This document shows, one piece after another, positions 19,879 through 28,061 of a stretch of DNA of 64,000 nucleotides (its first letter is position 1; the number at the start of each line of letters is the position of its first letter). The stretch lies in assembly GCF_900156435.1 (NCBI RefSeq), contig NZ_FTPQ01000002.1:186001-250000 (forward strand), written 5' to 3'. Source of the DNA: Microbacterium sp. RU1D. Lineage in GTDB: Bacteria; Actinomycetota; Actinomycetes; Actinomycetales; Microbacteriaceae. Below the pieces are notes generated by a model, which had not been told where the DNA came from, did not search any database, and saw nothing but the letters and a program-made list of their open reading frames with translations. The position numbers were made by a program, and so were the translations under genes.

Positions 19879-19950
19879 TGCGCGATACTGGGATCGAACC
19901 AGTGACCTCTTCCGTGTCAGGGAAGCGCGCTACCGCTGCGCCAATCGCGC
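19879..19950 (-). tRNA. tRNA-Val (GAC)
   Basis: The minus-strand cloverleaf is complete. Acceptor GCGCGAT pairs with ATCGCGC, anticodon stem CTTCC/GGAAG encloses loop CTGACAC with anticodon GAC, and the T arm ACTGG-TTCGATC-CCAGT is intact. Discriminator A; the CCA end is not encoded. Third of three co-oriented tRNA genes, just ahead of a terminator. Confidence 0.95.
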
Positions 19951-19977
19951 CTATACAGGCTGTTCTCTTGTGAGTTG

Positions 19978-20048
19978 AGGTGGCGACGGGATTCGAACCC
20001 GTGTAAACGGCTTTGCAGGCCGGTGCCTAGCCGCTCGGCCACGCCACC
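19978..20048 (-). tRNA. tRNA-Cys (GCA)
   Basis: Minus strand, 71 nt. Acceptor GGTGGCG pairs with CGCCACC. The anticodon loop CTGCAAA gives anticodon GCA. The T arm contains GGTTCGAATCC. Lies 27 bp from tRNA-Val(GAC) and on the same strand, so probably co-transcribed. Confidence 0.95.
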
Positions 20049-20116
20049 GTGATGTGGTTCGACCCACGTGTCGTGATCTGCCCGCCATACGTACTGGCGA
20101 CAGATCCCTCCACTCG

Positions 20117-20189
20117 AGCGGATGACGAGACTCGAACTCGCGACCCCAACCTTGGCAAGGTTGTGCGCTACCAACTGCGCTACATCCGC
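20117..20189 (-). tRNA. tRNA-Gly (GCC)
   Basis: Minus strand, 73 nt. Acceptor GCGGATG pairs with CATCCGC. The anticodon loop TTGCCAA gives anticodon GCC, and the T arm contains AGTTCGAGTCT. First of the three minus-strand tRNA genes. Confidence 0.95.
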
Positions 20190-20340
20190 ACTTCGTTCCC
20201 GGGGCTTGCCCCGAGCACTCGTAAGACATTACCCGATCTGAGCGCGGGCGCAAAACGAGGTGCGCCCCGCGCGTGTCTTTCGGTTTGGTCGGAAGCACCT
20301 CTCGGCATCCGGTACGATCGATGAGTCCCGTTCGGGATGC

Positions 20341-20413
20341 GGGCGATTGGCGCAGTTGGTAGCGCGCTTCCTTCACACGGAAGAGGTCATCAGTTCGAGT
20401 CTGGTATCGCCCA
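20341..20413 (+). tRNA. tRNA-Val (CAC)
   Basis: Plus strand, 73 nt. Acceptor GGGCGAT pairs with ATCGCCC, anticodon stem CTTCC/GGAAG with loop TTCACAC gives anticodon CAC, and the T arm is ATCAG-TTCGAGT-CTGGT. Very similar in body to tRNA-Val(GAC) on the opposite strand about 390 bp away, suggesting divergence from a common copy. Confidence 0.95.
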
Positions 20414-20420
20414 CCATCGC

Positions 20421-20446
20421 AAGGCCCTCGGTTCGCCGGGGGCCTT
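20421..20446 (+). terminator. Terminator of tRNA-Val(CAC)
   Basis: AAGGCCCTCGG-TTCG-CCGGGGGCCTT, an 11-bp stem with one G-T pair and a TTCG tetraloop, lies 8 bp past the tRNA. A short T-containing run (CGTCATT) follows. Confidence 0.75.
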
Positions 20447-20538
20447 CGTCATTCCACGAGGCCCTGACGGTCCCTGACGGTCCCGGGGTGCGAGCCGAGT
20501 GGCTGCCGAAGAAGGCCCCCCAACAGGCGGTCGAAACC

Positions 20539-21570
20539 TCAGCCGACGCGTCTCCACGGCTCATCCGAACGCTCCCGCTGCCACTCCTCGCGCGGCCCGC
20601 TCTCGACGACGGCGTCGGTCAGCCAGATCGTCGAGTCGGGCGCCCATCCGGCGATCACGCTCGCGTACTCGCCGTCGATCTCGATCGTGCGGGTCGCACC
20701 GGTCAGGTAGCCGAGCGTGGTGAGGTGCACGGCGTGCCACTCGCGAGCGATGCGCACCCAATCCGGTATCAGCCAGCGGCCGTCGCGTCCGGTCGTGCGG
20801 TACCAGTCGTGGCGGTGCGAAGCCGTCACCTCGAGCGGGTACCTCCGGCACAGCTCAGCCCAGTCGGCGGCGCCGTTGATCTCGAGGGTGCGCCCGTGCC
20901 CGGTGACGGGGATGACCGTGGCGGCCTCGTCGCCGAAGGCATCCTCGACGAGGTCGAGAGCGGCTTCGACGCTGCCCCGCGTCGACAGCATCCACACCGG
21001 CACCGACCACCACTCCCCCGACACGCGGGCCGTCGGCTCCGTCGGCCAGTCCCGTCGGGCGCGCTCCTCCGCAGCGCGCAGGCCGGCATTCCACTTCTCG
21101 AGCGCGGTGGCCGCGGCCGGAGCGAGAGCGCCGGCGGCTTCACGGAGCCGCCACTTCACGGCCCACTGCTCCGGTGTGCGCTCGCGGTTCCACGATCGCT
21201 CGTACAGCGCGAGCAGGTCGTGCGCGAGCGGTCGCAGCGCCTCGACGATCCGCGGATCAGCGCAGAGCCGATCGACCGTGTCGGGTTCTTGCCAGTACCG
21301 CGCAACGTCGACCGACGCCCGCAGCGCCCCGGCGACGGCGTCATGGTCGAGGGGGGTTCCGGATGCCGCGGCGAGCGCCTCCGCGATGTCGCCCACACTC
21401 GGGTCGGGGATCGGCGCGGGCTCGCCACTCGAGAACGCGATGACCCGAGCGCCGTCTTCGAAGTGGTGGAAGCCGTAGTTGTTCACGATCTCAACGATCC
21501 GTGTATCCCGGCACCCGTACTCGAGGCATAGTCGCCTTCCCCGCGGCCCTTCGAGCAGGGCGTCGCTCAC
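20539..21570 (-). CDS. Unknown protein coupled to PemK/MazF-like gene
   Basis: 343 aa starting MSDALLEGPRGRRLCLEYGCR (GTG at 21570), with RVIAFSSGE, a conserved-looking SVDVARYWQEPD segment (about 95-105), a Trp-rich middle (EWWSVPVWMLSTRGS) and a C-terminal REWHAVHLTTLGYLTGATRTIEIDG. It resembles a family of uncharacterised actinobacterial proteins that begin MSDALL(D/E)GPRGRR. No known domain or catalytic motif is visible, and no signal peptide or membrane helix. Its GTG overlaps the stop of the upstream PemK/MazF-like gene (GTGA), so the two are made from one message. Function unknown. Confidence 0.75.
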   Translation of the reverse strand: MSDALLEGPRGRRLCLEYGCRDTRIVEIVNNYGFHHFEDGARVIAFSSGEPAPIPDPSVGDIAEALAAASGTPLDHDAVAGALRASVDVARYWQEPDTVDRLCADPRIVEALRPLAHDLLALYERSWNRERTPEQWAVKWRLREAAGALAPAAATALEKWNAGLRAAEERARRDWPTEPTARVSGEWWSVPVWMLSTRGSVEAALDLVEDAFGDEAATVIPVTGHGRTLEINGAADWAELCRRYPLEVTASHRHDWYRTTGRDGRWLIPDWVRIAREWHAVHLTTLGYLTGATRTIEIDGEYASVIAGWAPDSTIWLTDAVVESGPREEWQRERSDEPWRRVG

Positions 21571-22106
21571 CCGCGCGACCACCCGTAGCGCGCCTCCAAC
21601 GCCTTCGCGACGACGTCGAACCGCTTGCGATCCAGGGCTGCGGCCTCCCGCCGCATACCCGCGTCGTGCACGAGGTACACCTGCTCGACGTCCACCCACG
21701 ACGGACGCCGTTGCGGATCCCACTCCCCCGTGCCCAGCGAGAGGTACTGGCGGTCGCCGTCATGCGGTTTGCTCGTCAGGCGCACGGCGTAGGAGCGGGA
21801 GGCATCCGCCCGGCCGATGATCAGTACGGGGCGGTCCTTGCCGCGGCCGTCGCGCTCCTCGTACGGCACCCAGGTCCAGACGATCTCGCCGCCGTCGGGC
21901 GCGCCGTCGCGTGCGGGGGCGTACGAGAGCGACAGGCGGCGCGGCGGGTCGACCTCCACCGTCTCGGTGCCCGCTGCGGCGCTCGGGCGCGAAGCGGGGC
22001 GTGGGGCGCCGACAGCCGATTTCGAGGGGCGCGGTGGAGCTGTCGTGCTCGTTCCGGACCGGAAGAGGCCGAGAAGCGCCGAGAGGACGCGAGAGGTCGT
22101 TCCCAT
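21567..22106 (-). CDS. PemK/MazF-family protein
   Basis: 179 aa from ATG 22106 (MGTTSRVLSALLG). The first 55 residues are a Ser/Pro/Ala-rich extension. The rest is a PemK/MazF-like SH3 barrel: GEIVWTWVPYEERDGRGKDRPVLIIGRADASRSYAVRLTSKPHDGD, then LGTGEWDPQRRPSWVDVEQVYLVHDAG. The GEIVWxxVP(Y/F)EE..GKDRPVLII pattern is that of MazF toxins, but no antitoxin gene precedes it; an unknown gene follows with overlap instead. It may be an mRNA interferase relative with a non-toxin role. Confidence 0.8.
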   Translation of the reverse strand: MGTTSRVLSALLGLFRSGTSTTAPPRPSKSAVGAPRPASRPSAAAGTETVEVDPPRRLSLSYAPARDGAPDGGEIVWTWVPYEERDGRGKDRPVLIIGRADASRSYAVRLTSKPHDGDRQYLSLGTGEWDPQRRPSWVDVEQVYLVHDAGMRREAAALDRKRFDVVAKALEARYGWSRG

Positions 22107-22178
22107 ACGGCCCACCCTAGACACGCGGAACGGGGCGCCGCCGACGAATCGGTGACGCCCCGTTCGAGGTGAGCGGGT

Positions 22179-23453
22179 TCAGCCGCGCACGTCGGAGAGC
22201 ACGTAGCCCTCCTCGCCGTGCACGACGGTGTCGATACCGGCGATCTCGTCCTCGTTCTTCACGCGGAAGCCGATCGTCTTCTCGATCGCGAAACCGATGA
22301 CGAAGGCGAGCACGAAGGAGTACACCAGCACGGCCAGCGCGGCGATCGCCTGGACGATCAGCTGGTTGAACGAGCCGCTGTTGATGAGGCCCGTGCCCGT
22401 GGCGAAGATGCCCAGGTACAGGGTTCCGATCAGACCACCGACGAGGTGGATGCCGACCACGTCGAGCGAGTCGTCGAAGCCGAGCTTGAACTTCAGCTCG
22501 ATCGCCAGGGCGCAGACCGCGCCCGCGAGCAGGCCGAGCACGATGGCCCAGAACGGCGTCAGGGCGGCGCAGGCGGGCGTGATGGCGACCAGACCCGCGA
22601 CGGCTCCGGAGGCGGCGCCGACCGAGGTGGGCTTGCCGTCCTTGATCTTCTCGACGATCAGCCAGGCCAGGAGGGCTGCGGCGGGAGCGGCGATCGTGTT
22701 GACGAACGCCAGCGCGGCGGTACCGTCGGCAGCCAGCTCCGAACCGGCGTTGAAGCCGAACCAGCCGAACCACAGCAGGCCCGCGCCAAGGAGCACGAAC
22801 GGCGGGTTGTGGGGGACGTGCGCGCCCTTCTGGAAGCCGACGCGCTTGCCGAGCACGAGCGCCAGGGCGAGGGCGGCGGCACCGGCGTTGATGTGCACCG
22901 CGGTTCCACCGGCGAAGTCGATCGCTCCCACGCCGAAGACGTCCTGCAGGCCGTGGGTGATCCAGCCGCCGTACGAGAAGGACGCGTCATCGGCGAGGCC
23001 GAAGTTGAAGACCCAGCTGGCGACCGGGAAGTACACCACCGTGGCCCAGATGCCGGCGAAGATCATCCACGCGCCGAACTTGGCGCGGTCGGCGATGGCG
23101 CCCGAGACGAGGGCGACGGTGATGATGGCGAACGTGGCCTGGAACGCGACGAACGCGAGCGGCGGGTATGCCGCGCCCTCGGGCGTCTCGAGGACGCCGG
23201 CGAGGCTGAAGTTGCTGGGGTCGATCGCCCACGGGAACTGGGTGGTTCCCTCTTCGGTGGTCGGGAACGCGATCGAGTAGCCGTAGAGCACCCACAGGAC
23301 CCCCATGAGGCCCATGGCGCCGAAGCTCATCATCATCATGCTGATGACGCTCTTGGCCTTGACGAGACCACCGTAGAAGAACGCGAGTCCTGGCGTCATG
23401 AGCAGCACGAGTGCCGCTGCTATCAGGATGAATGCGGTGTTGCCTTGATCCAT
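22179..23453 (-). CDS. amtB: Ammonium transporter AmtB
   Basis: Trimeric ammonium channel, 424 aa with 11 expected helices. N-terminal LVLLMTPGLAFFYGGLVKAKSVISMMMMSF is the Amt signature. The conduction path includes DFAGGTAVHINAGAAALALAL with a twin-His residue and GIHLVGGLIGTLYLG with the second. The C-terminal cytosolic tail is short (DEDEIAGIDTVVHGEEGY-type), as needed for GlnK contact. It is monocistronic; no glnK or glnD follows in the window, unlike Corynebacterium and Mycobacterium. A GTAAC-n6-GAAAC element about 90 bp upstream points to nitrogen control by GlnR. Confidence 0.96.
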   Translation of the reverse strand: MDQGNTAFILIAAALVLLMTPGLAFFYGGLVKAKSVISMMMMSFGAMGLMGVLWVLYGYSIAFPTTEEGTTQFPWAIDPSNFSLAGVLETPEGAAYPPLAFVAFQATFAIITVALVSGAIADRAKFGAWMIFAGIWATVVYFPVASWVFNFGLADDASFSYGGWITHGLQDVFGVGAIDFAGGTAVHINAGAAALALALVLGKRVGFQKGAHVPHNPPFVLLGAGLLWFGWFGFNAGSELAADGTAALAFVNTIAAPAAALLAWLIVEKIKDGKPTSVGAASGAVAGLVAITPACAALTPFWAIVLGLLAGAVCALAIELKFKLGFDDSLDVVGIHLVGGLIGTLYLGIFATGTGLINSGSFNQLIVQAIAALAVLVYSFVLAFVIGFAIEKTIGFRVKNEDEIAGIDTVVHGEEGYVLSDVRG

Positions 23454-23542
23454 CTCGGAGGAAACCTCTCTGCAGGGACGCAGGTGTAGCGTCGGGTCCC
23501 TTCAGTGTTCCCAGTGCCGGTTACCGTCGCCCTTCGTCTCGT

Positions 23543-23558
23543 GTTTCGCGAAGGTTAC
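23543..23558 (-). promoter_or_regulatory. GlnR-type operator upstream of amtB
   Basis: Read on the minus strand: GTAAC-CTTCGC-GAAAC, an exact match to the gTnAC-n6-GaAAC consensus of actinobacterial GlnR. Additional half-sites lie on either side: GTAAC at 23524-23520, and GAAAC-n6-TTTAC just upstream of the main box. Distance to the amtB start is about 90 bp. Confidence 0.75.
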
Positions 23559-23619
23559 AGCCGCCGCTCCCCGGTAAACATCGCGTTTCGTGCCGATGGG
23601 AGGCGCTGATGAGAGGACC

Positions 23620-24657
23620 TCAGGAGTGAGTGAGCGCCACCAGGCGGGAGACCGCGCGCAGGTACTTCTTGCGGTAGCCGCCGGCCAGCATTTCGTCGCT
23701 GAACACCGTGTTCAGCGGCACCCCGGTGGCGCGGATCGGGATCTGCGCGTCATAGGCGCGGTCGACGAACGCGACCAGGCGCAGTGCCGCCGACTGGTCG
23801 TGCAGCACCTGCACGTCGCGCAGGCCGATCACGCCGACACCGTCGATGAGGCGGATGAAGCGTGACGGGTGCACGCGCGCCAGGTGTCCGACGAGGTCGC
23901 TGAACGCATCGTCGGATGCCACGCCGCCGGCGGAGGCGTTCTCGACGGCGGCGCGGTAGTCGCCGTCTGAGAGCACCTTCGCCTCCCCGTCGATCGCGCG
24001 CTGACGGAAGTCGGTGCCGTCGATGCGGATGGTGCGGAAGCTGTCGGCCATCGACTGGATCTCGCGCAGGAAGTCCTGCGCGGCGAAGCGTCCCTCGCCG
24101 AGAGCGTTCGGCGGGGTGTTCGAGGTCGCCGCCAGTCGGGTCCCGGATGCCACGAGCTCGCCGAGGAGTCGTGTCATGACCATCGTGTCGCCCGGATCGT
24201 CGAGCTCGAACTCGTCGATGCAGAGGAGGTCGGAGCCCCGGAACAGTTCGACGGCCTTGGCATACCCGAGGACGCCGACGAGCGCGGTGTACTCGATGAA
24301 GGAGCCGAAGTACTTCCGGCGGGCGGGCATCGCGTGATAGATCGCGGCGAGCAGGTGGGTCTTGCCCACGCCGAACCCGCCGTCGAGGTAGACGCCCGGC
24401 TTGACCGGGGGCGTCTTCTCCGCCCGACGGAAGAAGCCGCCCTTCTTCGCGGGCGCCGACTGCTTCCCCGCGAACGACTGCAAGAGCTCCTTGGCCTCCT
24501 GCTGCGAGGGGTAGGCGGCATCCGCGCGGTACGACTCGAACGTGGCGCCGTCGAACTGCGGGGGCGGCACCAGCGCGCTCACCATTTCGGCGCCCGAGAC
24601 CGCGGGCTCGCGATCGGTGAGGTGGATGAGGCCGGTCGTCGCGGGCGTAGAGGTCAT
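23620..24657 (-). CDS. zapE: Cell division protein ZapE (AFG1-like ATPase)
   Basis: 345 aa. P-loop ATPase of the ZapE/AFG1 family: [21 protein letters not shown] (Walker A), [25 protein letters not shown] (Walker B and helix typical of the family) and [14 protein letters not shown] (sensor 1). The C-terminal [38 protein letters not shown] is also characteristic. In other bacteria ZapE acts on FtsZ rings. In Actinobacteria the role is inferred. ATG 24657 is the start; the longer frame is antisense to the sulfurtransferase gene and is rejected. Confidence 0.92.
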   Translation of the reverse strand: MTSTPATTGLIHLTDREPAVSGAEMVSALVPPPQFDGATFESYRADAAYPSQQEAKELLQSFAGKQSAPAKKGGFFRRAEKTPPVKPGVYLDGGFGVGKTHLLAAIYHAMPARRKYFGSFIEYTALVGVLGYAKAVELFRGSDLLCIDEFELDDPGDTMVMTRLLGELVASGTRLAATSNTPPNALGEGRFAAQDFLREIQSMADSFRTIRIDGTDFRQRAIDGEAKVLSDGDYRAAVENASAGGVASDDAFSDLVGHLARVHPSRFIRLIDGVGVIGLRDVQVLHDQSAALRLVAFVDRAYDAQIPIRATGVPLNTVFSDEMLAGGYRKKYLRAVSRLVALTHS

Positions 24658-24799
24658 GGCCGTCCTGTGTCGCAGTCTTACGGGAGGGGTGTGTGCCCCC
24701 CGCCGCGGATCTAGGGTCGATAGTGCGGTGTCCACCCTATGCCGCCGTTCACGCCGCGGTGACCGCCGCCTGACCGCCGTTCTGACAGAGGAGTTCTCC

Positions 24800-25702
24800 G
24801 TGACCGTCGAGATCGACACCACCTCCCCCAAGTTCGCCGAGTACTCCGAGCCCGGACGGCTCGTCACGGGCGAGTGGCTGCAGGAACGTCTCGGGACGCC
24901 CGGACTGGTCGTCGTGGAGTCCGACGAAGACGTGCTGCTGTACGAGACCGGCCACATCCCCGGCGCCGTGAAGGTCGACTGGCACACGGAGCTCAACGAT
25001 CCGGTGGTGCGCGACTACGTCGACGGCGAAGGCTTCGCGAAGCTCCTGAGCGCCAAGGGCATCTCGCGCGAGGACACCGTCGTGATCTACGGCGACAAGA
25101 ACAACTGGTGGGCGGCCTACGCACTGTGGGTGTTCTCCCTCTTCGGTCACGAGGACGTGCGCCTGCTCGACGGGGGCCGCGACAAGTGGATCGCCGAGGG
25201 GCGCCCCCTGACCACCGACAAGACGGTCGTCGAGCCCACCGACTACCCGGTGGTCGAGCGCGACGATTCGGTCCTGCGTGCCTATAAGGAGGACGTGCTC
25301 GCCCACCTCGGCAACCCCCTGATCGACGTGCGCTCCCCCGAGGAGTACTCCGGCGAGCGCACGACGGCGCCCGCCTACCCCGAGGAGGGCGCGCTGCGCG
25401 CCGGGCACATCCCGAGCGCGCAGAGCGTGCCGTGGGGCAAGGCCGTCGCCGAGGACGGCGGCTTCAAGTCGCGTGCCGAGCTGGATGCCATCTACCGCGA
25501 GGGTGCGGGACTGGCCGACGGCGACAAGATCGTCGCGTACTGCCGCATCGGCGAGCGCTCGAGCCACACCTGGTTCGTGCTGAAGCACCTGCTGGGTTTC
25601 GACGACGTGCGCAACTACGACGGCTCGTGGACCGAGTGGGGCAGCGCCGTGCGCGTGCCGATCGTCTCGGGGTCCGAGCCGGGCGAGGTCCCGGGGCGCT
25701 GA
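24800..25702 (+). CDS. Thiosulfate/3-mercaptopyruvate sulfurtransferase (rhodanese)
   Basis: 300-aa two-domain rhodanese. The N-terminal inactive repeat (about 20-150) has the [20 protein letters not shown] entry, and the C-terminal active repeat has [13 protein letters not shown] and the active-site loop with Cys248 in [15 protein letters not shown]. The CRxGxR loop is the thiosulfate sulfurtransferase type, as in actinobacterial SseA/CysA2. GTG start at 24800 with AGAGGAG upstream. It is followed 34 bp later by sufE, suggesting joint sulfur transfer. Diverges from zapE. Confidence 0.93.
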   Translation: MTVEIDTTSPKFAEYSEPGRLVTGEWLQERLGTPGLVVVESDEDVLLYETGHIPGAVKVDWHTELNDPVVRDYVDGEGFAKLLSAKGISREDTVVIYGDKNNWWAAYALWVFSLFGHEDVRLLDGGRDKWIAEGRPLTTDKTVVEPTDYPVVERDDSVLRAYKEDVLAHLGNPLIDVRSPEEYSGERTTAPAYPEEGALRAGHIPSAQSVPWGKAVAEDGGFKSRAELDAIYREGAGLADGDKIVAYCRIGERSSHTWFVLKHLLGFDDVRNYDGSWTEWGSAVRVPIVSGSEPGEVPGR

Positions 25703-25736
25703 GCCCGGGCGCGGTGGGCGTGGGAGGATGACGGAG

Positions 25737-26177
25737 ATGTCCGACAACGCCCTCCCCGCCCGCCTCGCCGAGATCCGCGACGAGTTCCTCGAGCTCGACG
25801 AGCCCGATCGCCTGCAGCTGCTGCTCGAGTTCTCGCAGGAGCTCCCCGACGTGCCGGCGGAGTACGCCGGTCACCCCGAGCTGGCGGAGCGCGTGGCGGA
25901 GTGCCAGTCGCCGGTGTTCATCATCGTGACGGTCGATGACGACGACCGTGTCGCGATGCACGCGACCGCGCCGGCCGAGGCTCCGACCACCCGCGGCTTC
26001 GCCAGCATCCTCTCCCAGGGCTTGACCGGACTCAGCGCCGAGGAGATGCTCGCCGTCCCCGACGACTTCCCGCAGAGCATCGGGCTCACCCGCGCGGTGA
26101 GCCCCCTTCGCATCGCCGGTATGACCGGCATGCTCATGCGGGCGAAGCGTCAGGTGCGCGCCAAGCGCACCGCCTGA
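25737..26177 (+). CDS. sufE: SufE-family sulfur acceptor protein
   Basis: About 146 aa of SufE fold: LAEIRDEFLELDEPDRLQLLLEFSQELP, then the active Cys56 in ERVAECQSPVFI, and a C-terminal GLTRAVSPLRIAGMTGMLMRAKRQ. SufE accepts persulfide sulfur from a cysteine desulfurase. Here the partner upstream is a rhodanese, a pairing common in Actinobacteria. Two ATGs are available, at 25728 and 25737; GGGAGG abuts the first but is well spaced from the second, which is preferred. Confidence 0.9.
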   Translation: MSDNALPARLAEIRDEFLELDEPDRLQLLLEFSQELPDVPAEYAGHPELAERVAECQSPVFIIVTVDDDDRVAMHATAPAEAPTTRGFASILSQGLTGLSAEEMLAVPDDFPQSIGLTRAVSPLRIAGMTGMLMRAKRQVRAKRTA

Positions 26178-26236
26178 TCCCGCGAGGTCGGCCGCAGCGG
26201 ATCTCGCCGGTGTCGCCGGGTGCTCGGCATCCGGGA

Positions 26237-27445
26237 TCACCTCTCGCGGGTGAGGCCCCGCTCGCGTAGCCACGACCCGATGGCGTCGGACCACCGTGTC
26301 TCGTCGTAGTTCCACAGCTTGGTGTGGCGGGCGGTGGTGAAGGTCTCCATCGTGACGAGGTCGGGTCGAGCCGCGGCGAGGGCGTGAGAGGCGTCGGAGG
26401 GGACGAAGCCGTCGTCGTCGCTGTGGAGGATGAGCACGGGATGCCGCAAGCTCCGAGCGCGGGCGACGACGTCGAGGCGGTCGAGCGGGATGGGCTCTCC
26501 CGTCCCGAGGACCGCGGCTCCCCAGCCCGATCCGATCGTGCGCTGCGCGAGCGCGATCACGGGCTCGGGCAGTCGCATCGCGCGGCCCTGGAAGGAGAGC
26601 ACCGTCCGCCAGTCCACGACGGGCGAGTCGAGGACGAGACCGGCGATCACGTCGGCGTGCGGCGATTCGAGCGCCGCCTGCAGGGCGAGCGCCCCGCCCA
26701 TGGACCAGCCCATGAGGATGACGCGGCGGGCGCCGTGGCGTCGCGCGTAGCCGATCGCGGCATCCAGGTCGCGCCACTCCGTCGCGCCGAGCGCGTAGGT
26801 GCCCGAGGGGCTGTTGGGGGCGTCGCCGTCGTTGCGGTACGACACGACGAGGCTCGTGATGCCGAGGGCGTGGAAGACGGGCACGGCGCGCAGGGTCTCG
26901 GCGCGGGTGGTGCCGCGGCCGTGCACCTGCACGACCCAGACGTCGGTGGGGTCGGCGGCGGCGAACTCCCAGGCGGGACACGTGCCCACCCCGGTCTCGA
27001 TGTCGACGTCGCGGAAGGGCAGGTGCAGCTGCTCCGGCTGGTCGAAGTACCAGCCGCTGAACGCGGCTTCCGCAGCGAGATCGCCGTCGGCGGCGACATG
27101 GGTCAGCAGCTTCCGGGTGACGCTGGTCTCGTCGCTGCCGACGATGGCGCCCAGGCGCAGGTACGGGACTGACCCGACCGTGAAGAGTCCGTATCGGCCG
27201 GGGAGGGCGGTGTCGGGCGTGCGCGCGAGGGTGATGGTCTGCGCCGCGGCGTCCAGGCGCAGGATGCCCGTGTCCGGCAGGCGGCCGGCCGGGCGCACCA
27301 CGGTGCGGGCGACCCGCAGGGACACGGCGCCCAGGGCACCCGCGGAGGCGGCCAGAGCGACGCCCAGGGAGGAGAGGGCGACGCGGAAACCGGTGATGCG
27401 GCGCCGCGATGCGCGGGGACCCGCGGCGCGCCTGGGAGCGTTCAT
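26237..27445 (-). CDS. Membrane-anchored alpha/beta hydrolase
   Basis: 402 aa. N-terminal basic stretch and a membrane helix (VALSSLGVALAASAGALGAVSL, about 22-43), then an extracytoplasmic beta-rich domain (about 50-150), then an alpha/beta-hydrolase core with VVQVHGRGTTR, nucleophile elbow GWSMGG (Ser248), LILHSDDDGFVP (Asp near 345) and RHTKLWN (His near 378), so a full triad is present. Resembles serine aminopeptidase S33 / acyl-esterase-type hydrolases. Substrate unknown. Diverges from the DUF3000 gene. Confidence 0.85.
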   Translation of the reverse strand: MNAPRRAAGPRASRRRITGFRVALSSLGVALAASAGALGAVSLRVARTVVRPAGRLPDTGILRLDAAAQTITLARTPDTALPGRYGLFTVGSVPYLRLGAIVGSDETSVTRKLLTHVAADGDLAAEAAFSGWYFDQPEQLHLPFRDVDIETGVGTCPAWEFAAADPTDVWVVQVHGRGTTRAETLRAVPVFHALGITSLVVSYRNDGDAPNSPSGTYALGATEWRDLDAAIGYARRHGARRVILMGWSMGGALALQAALESPHADVIAGLVLDSPVVDWRTVLSFQGRAMRLPEPVIALAQRTIGSGWGAAVLGTGEPIPLDRLDVVARARSLRHPVLILHSDDDGFVPSDASHALAAARPDLVTMETFTTARHTKLWNYDETRWSDAIGSWLRERGLTRER

Positions 27446-27470
27446 CGAGGCCTCACTCTAGTCTGCTGCC

Positions 27471-28061
27471 GTGAGTGACCATCGCCCGGCGGAGGCCGCC
27501 GGACCGTTCGCGCGTGCCGCCGAGGAGGTGCGCGCGACGACGTTCCGCGACGACCTCGTGGTGCGGGAGATCCCCTCCCCCGCGGGACTGGCACCTTTCT
27601 CGCTCGCCCTGGCCGGCGATGTGCGCCCCGAAGAGCACGCCACTGACTCGCCCTTCGGCACGGGCCGCTTCATCCTGTTGCACGACCCCGAGGAGCCCGA
27701 GCCCTGGGGTGGGGCGTGGCGCATCGTCTGCTTCGCCCAGGCCCCCCTCGAGCCCGAGATCGGCGTCGACCCGCTGCTGGCCGAGGTCGCCTGGTCGTGG
27801 CTCATCGATGCGCTCGACTCGCGCGGGGCGGACCGCCATTCGGAGTCGGGCACCGCCACCAAGACCCTCTCGACCGGGTTCGGCGCTCTCGCCGCCCAGG
27901 GCGAGGGGTCGCAGATCGAACTTCGCGCGTCATGGTCGCCGCGCGGTCCCTTCCGCCCGCACCTCGAGGCGTGGGCGGAGCTCGTGTGCATGCTCGCCGG
28001 CCTCCCCCCGGGGTCGGAGGGCGTTGCCGTGTTCGGAGCCCGGAGGCCCACGCGTGGTTGA
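27471..28061 (+). CDS. DUF3000 family protein
   Basis: 196 aa. Family features seen: FARAAEEVRATTFRDDLVVREIPSPAGLAPFSLALAGDV, GTGRFILLHDPEEPEPWGGAWRIVCFAQAPLE, and the end RPHLEAWAELVCMLAGLPPGSEG. DUF3000 genes regularly precede the RNase D-like gene in Actinobacteria, and the overlap of eight bases with rnd here matches. Soluble; function unknown. GTG start. Confidence 0.9.
   Translation: MSDHRPAEAAGPFARAAEEVRATTFRDDLVVREIPSPAGLAPFSLALAGDVRPEEHATDSPFGTGRFILLHDPEEPEPWGGAWRIVCFAQAPLEPEIGVDPLLAEVAWSWLIDALDSRGADRHSESGTATKTLSTGFGALAAQGEGSQIELRASWSPRGPFRPHLEAWAELVCMLAGLPPGSEGVAVFGARRPTRG

Noticed and set aside
19239-20060. Integrated element with tRNA attachment sites
   Set aside because: No integrase, no duplicated tRNA 3' end, and the stretch is only about 600 bp.
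20462-20482. CCCTGACGGT repeated twice
   Set aside because: A simple 10-bp duplication after the tRNA-Val(CAC) terminator; no further copies or structure.
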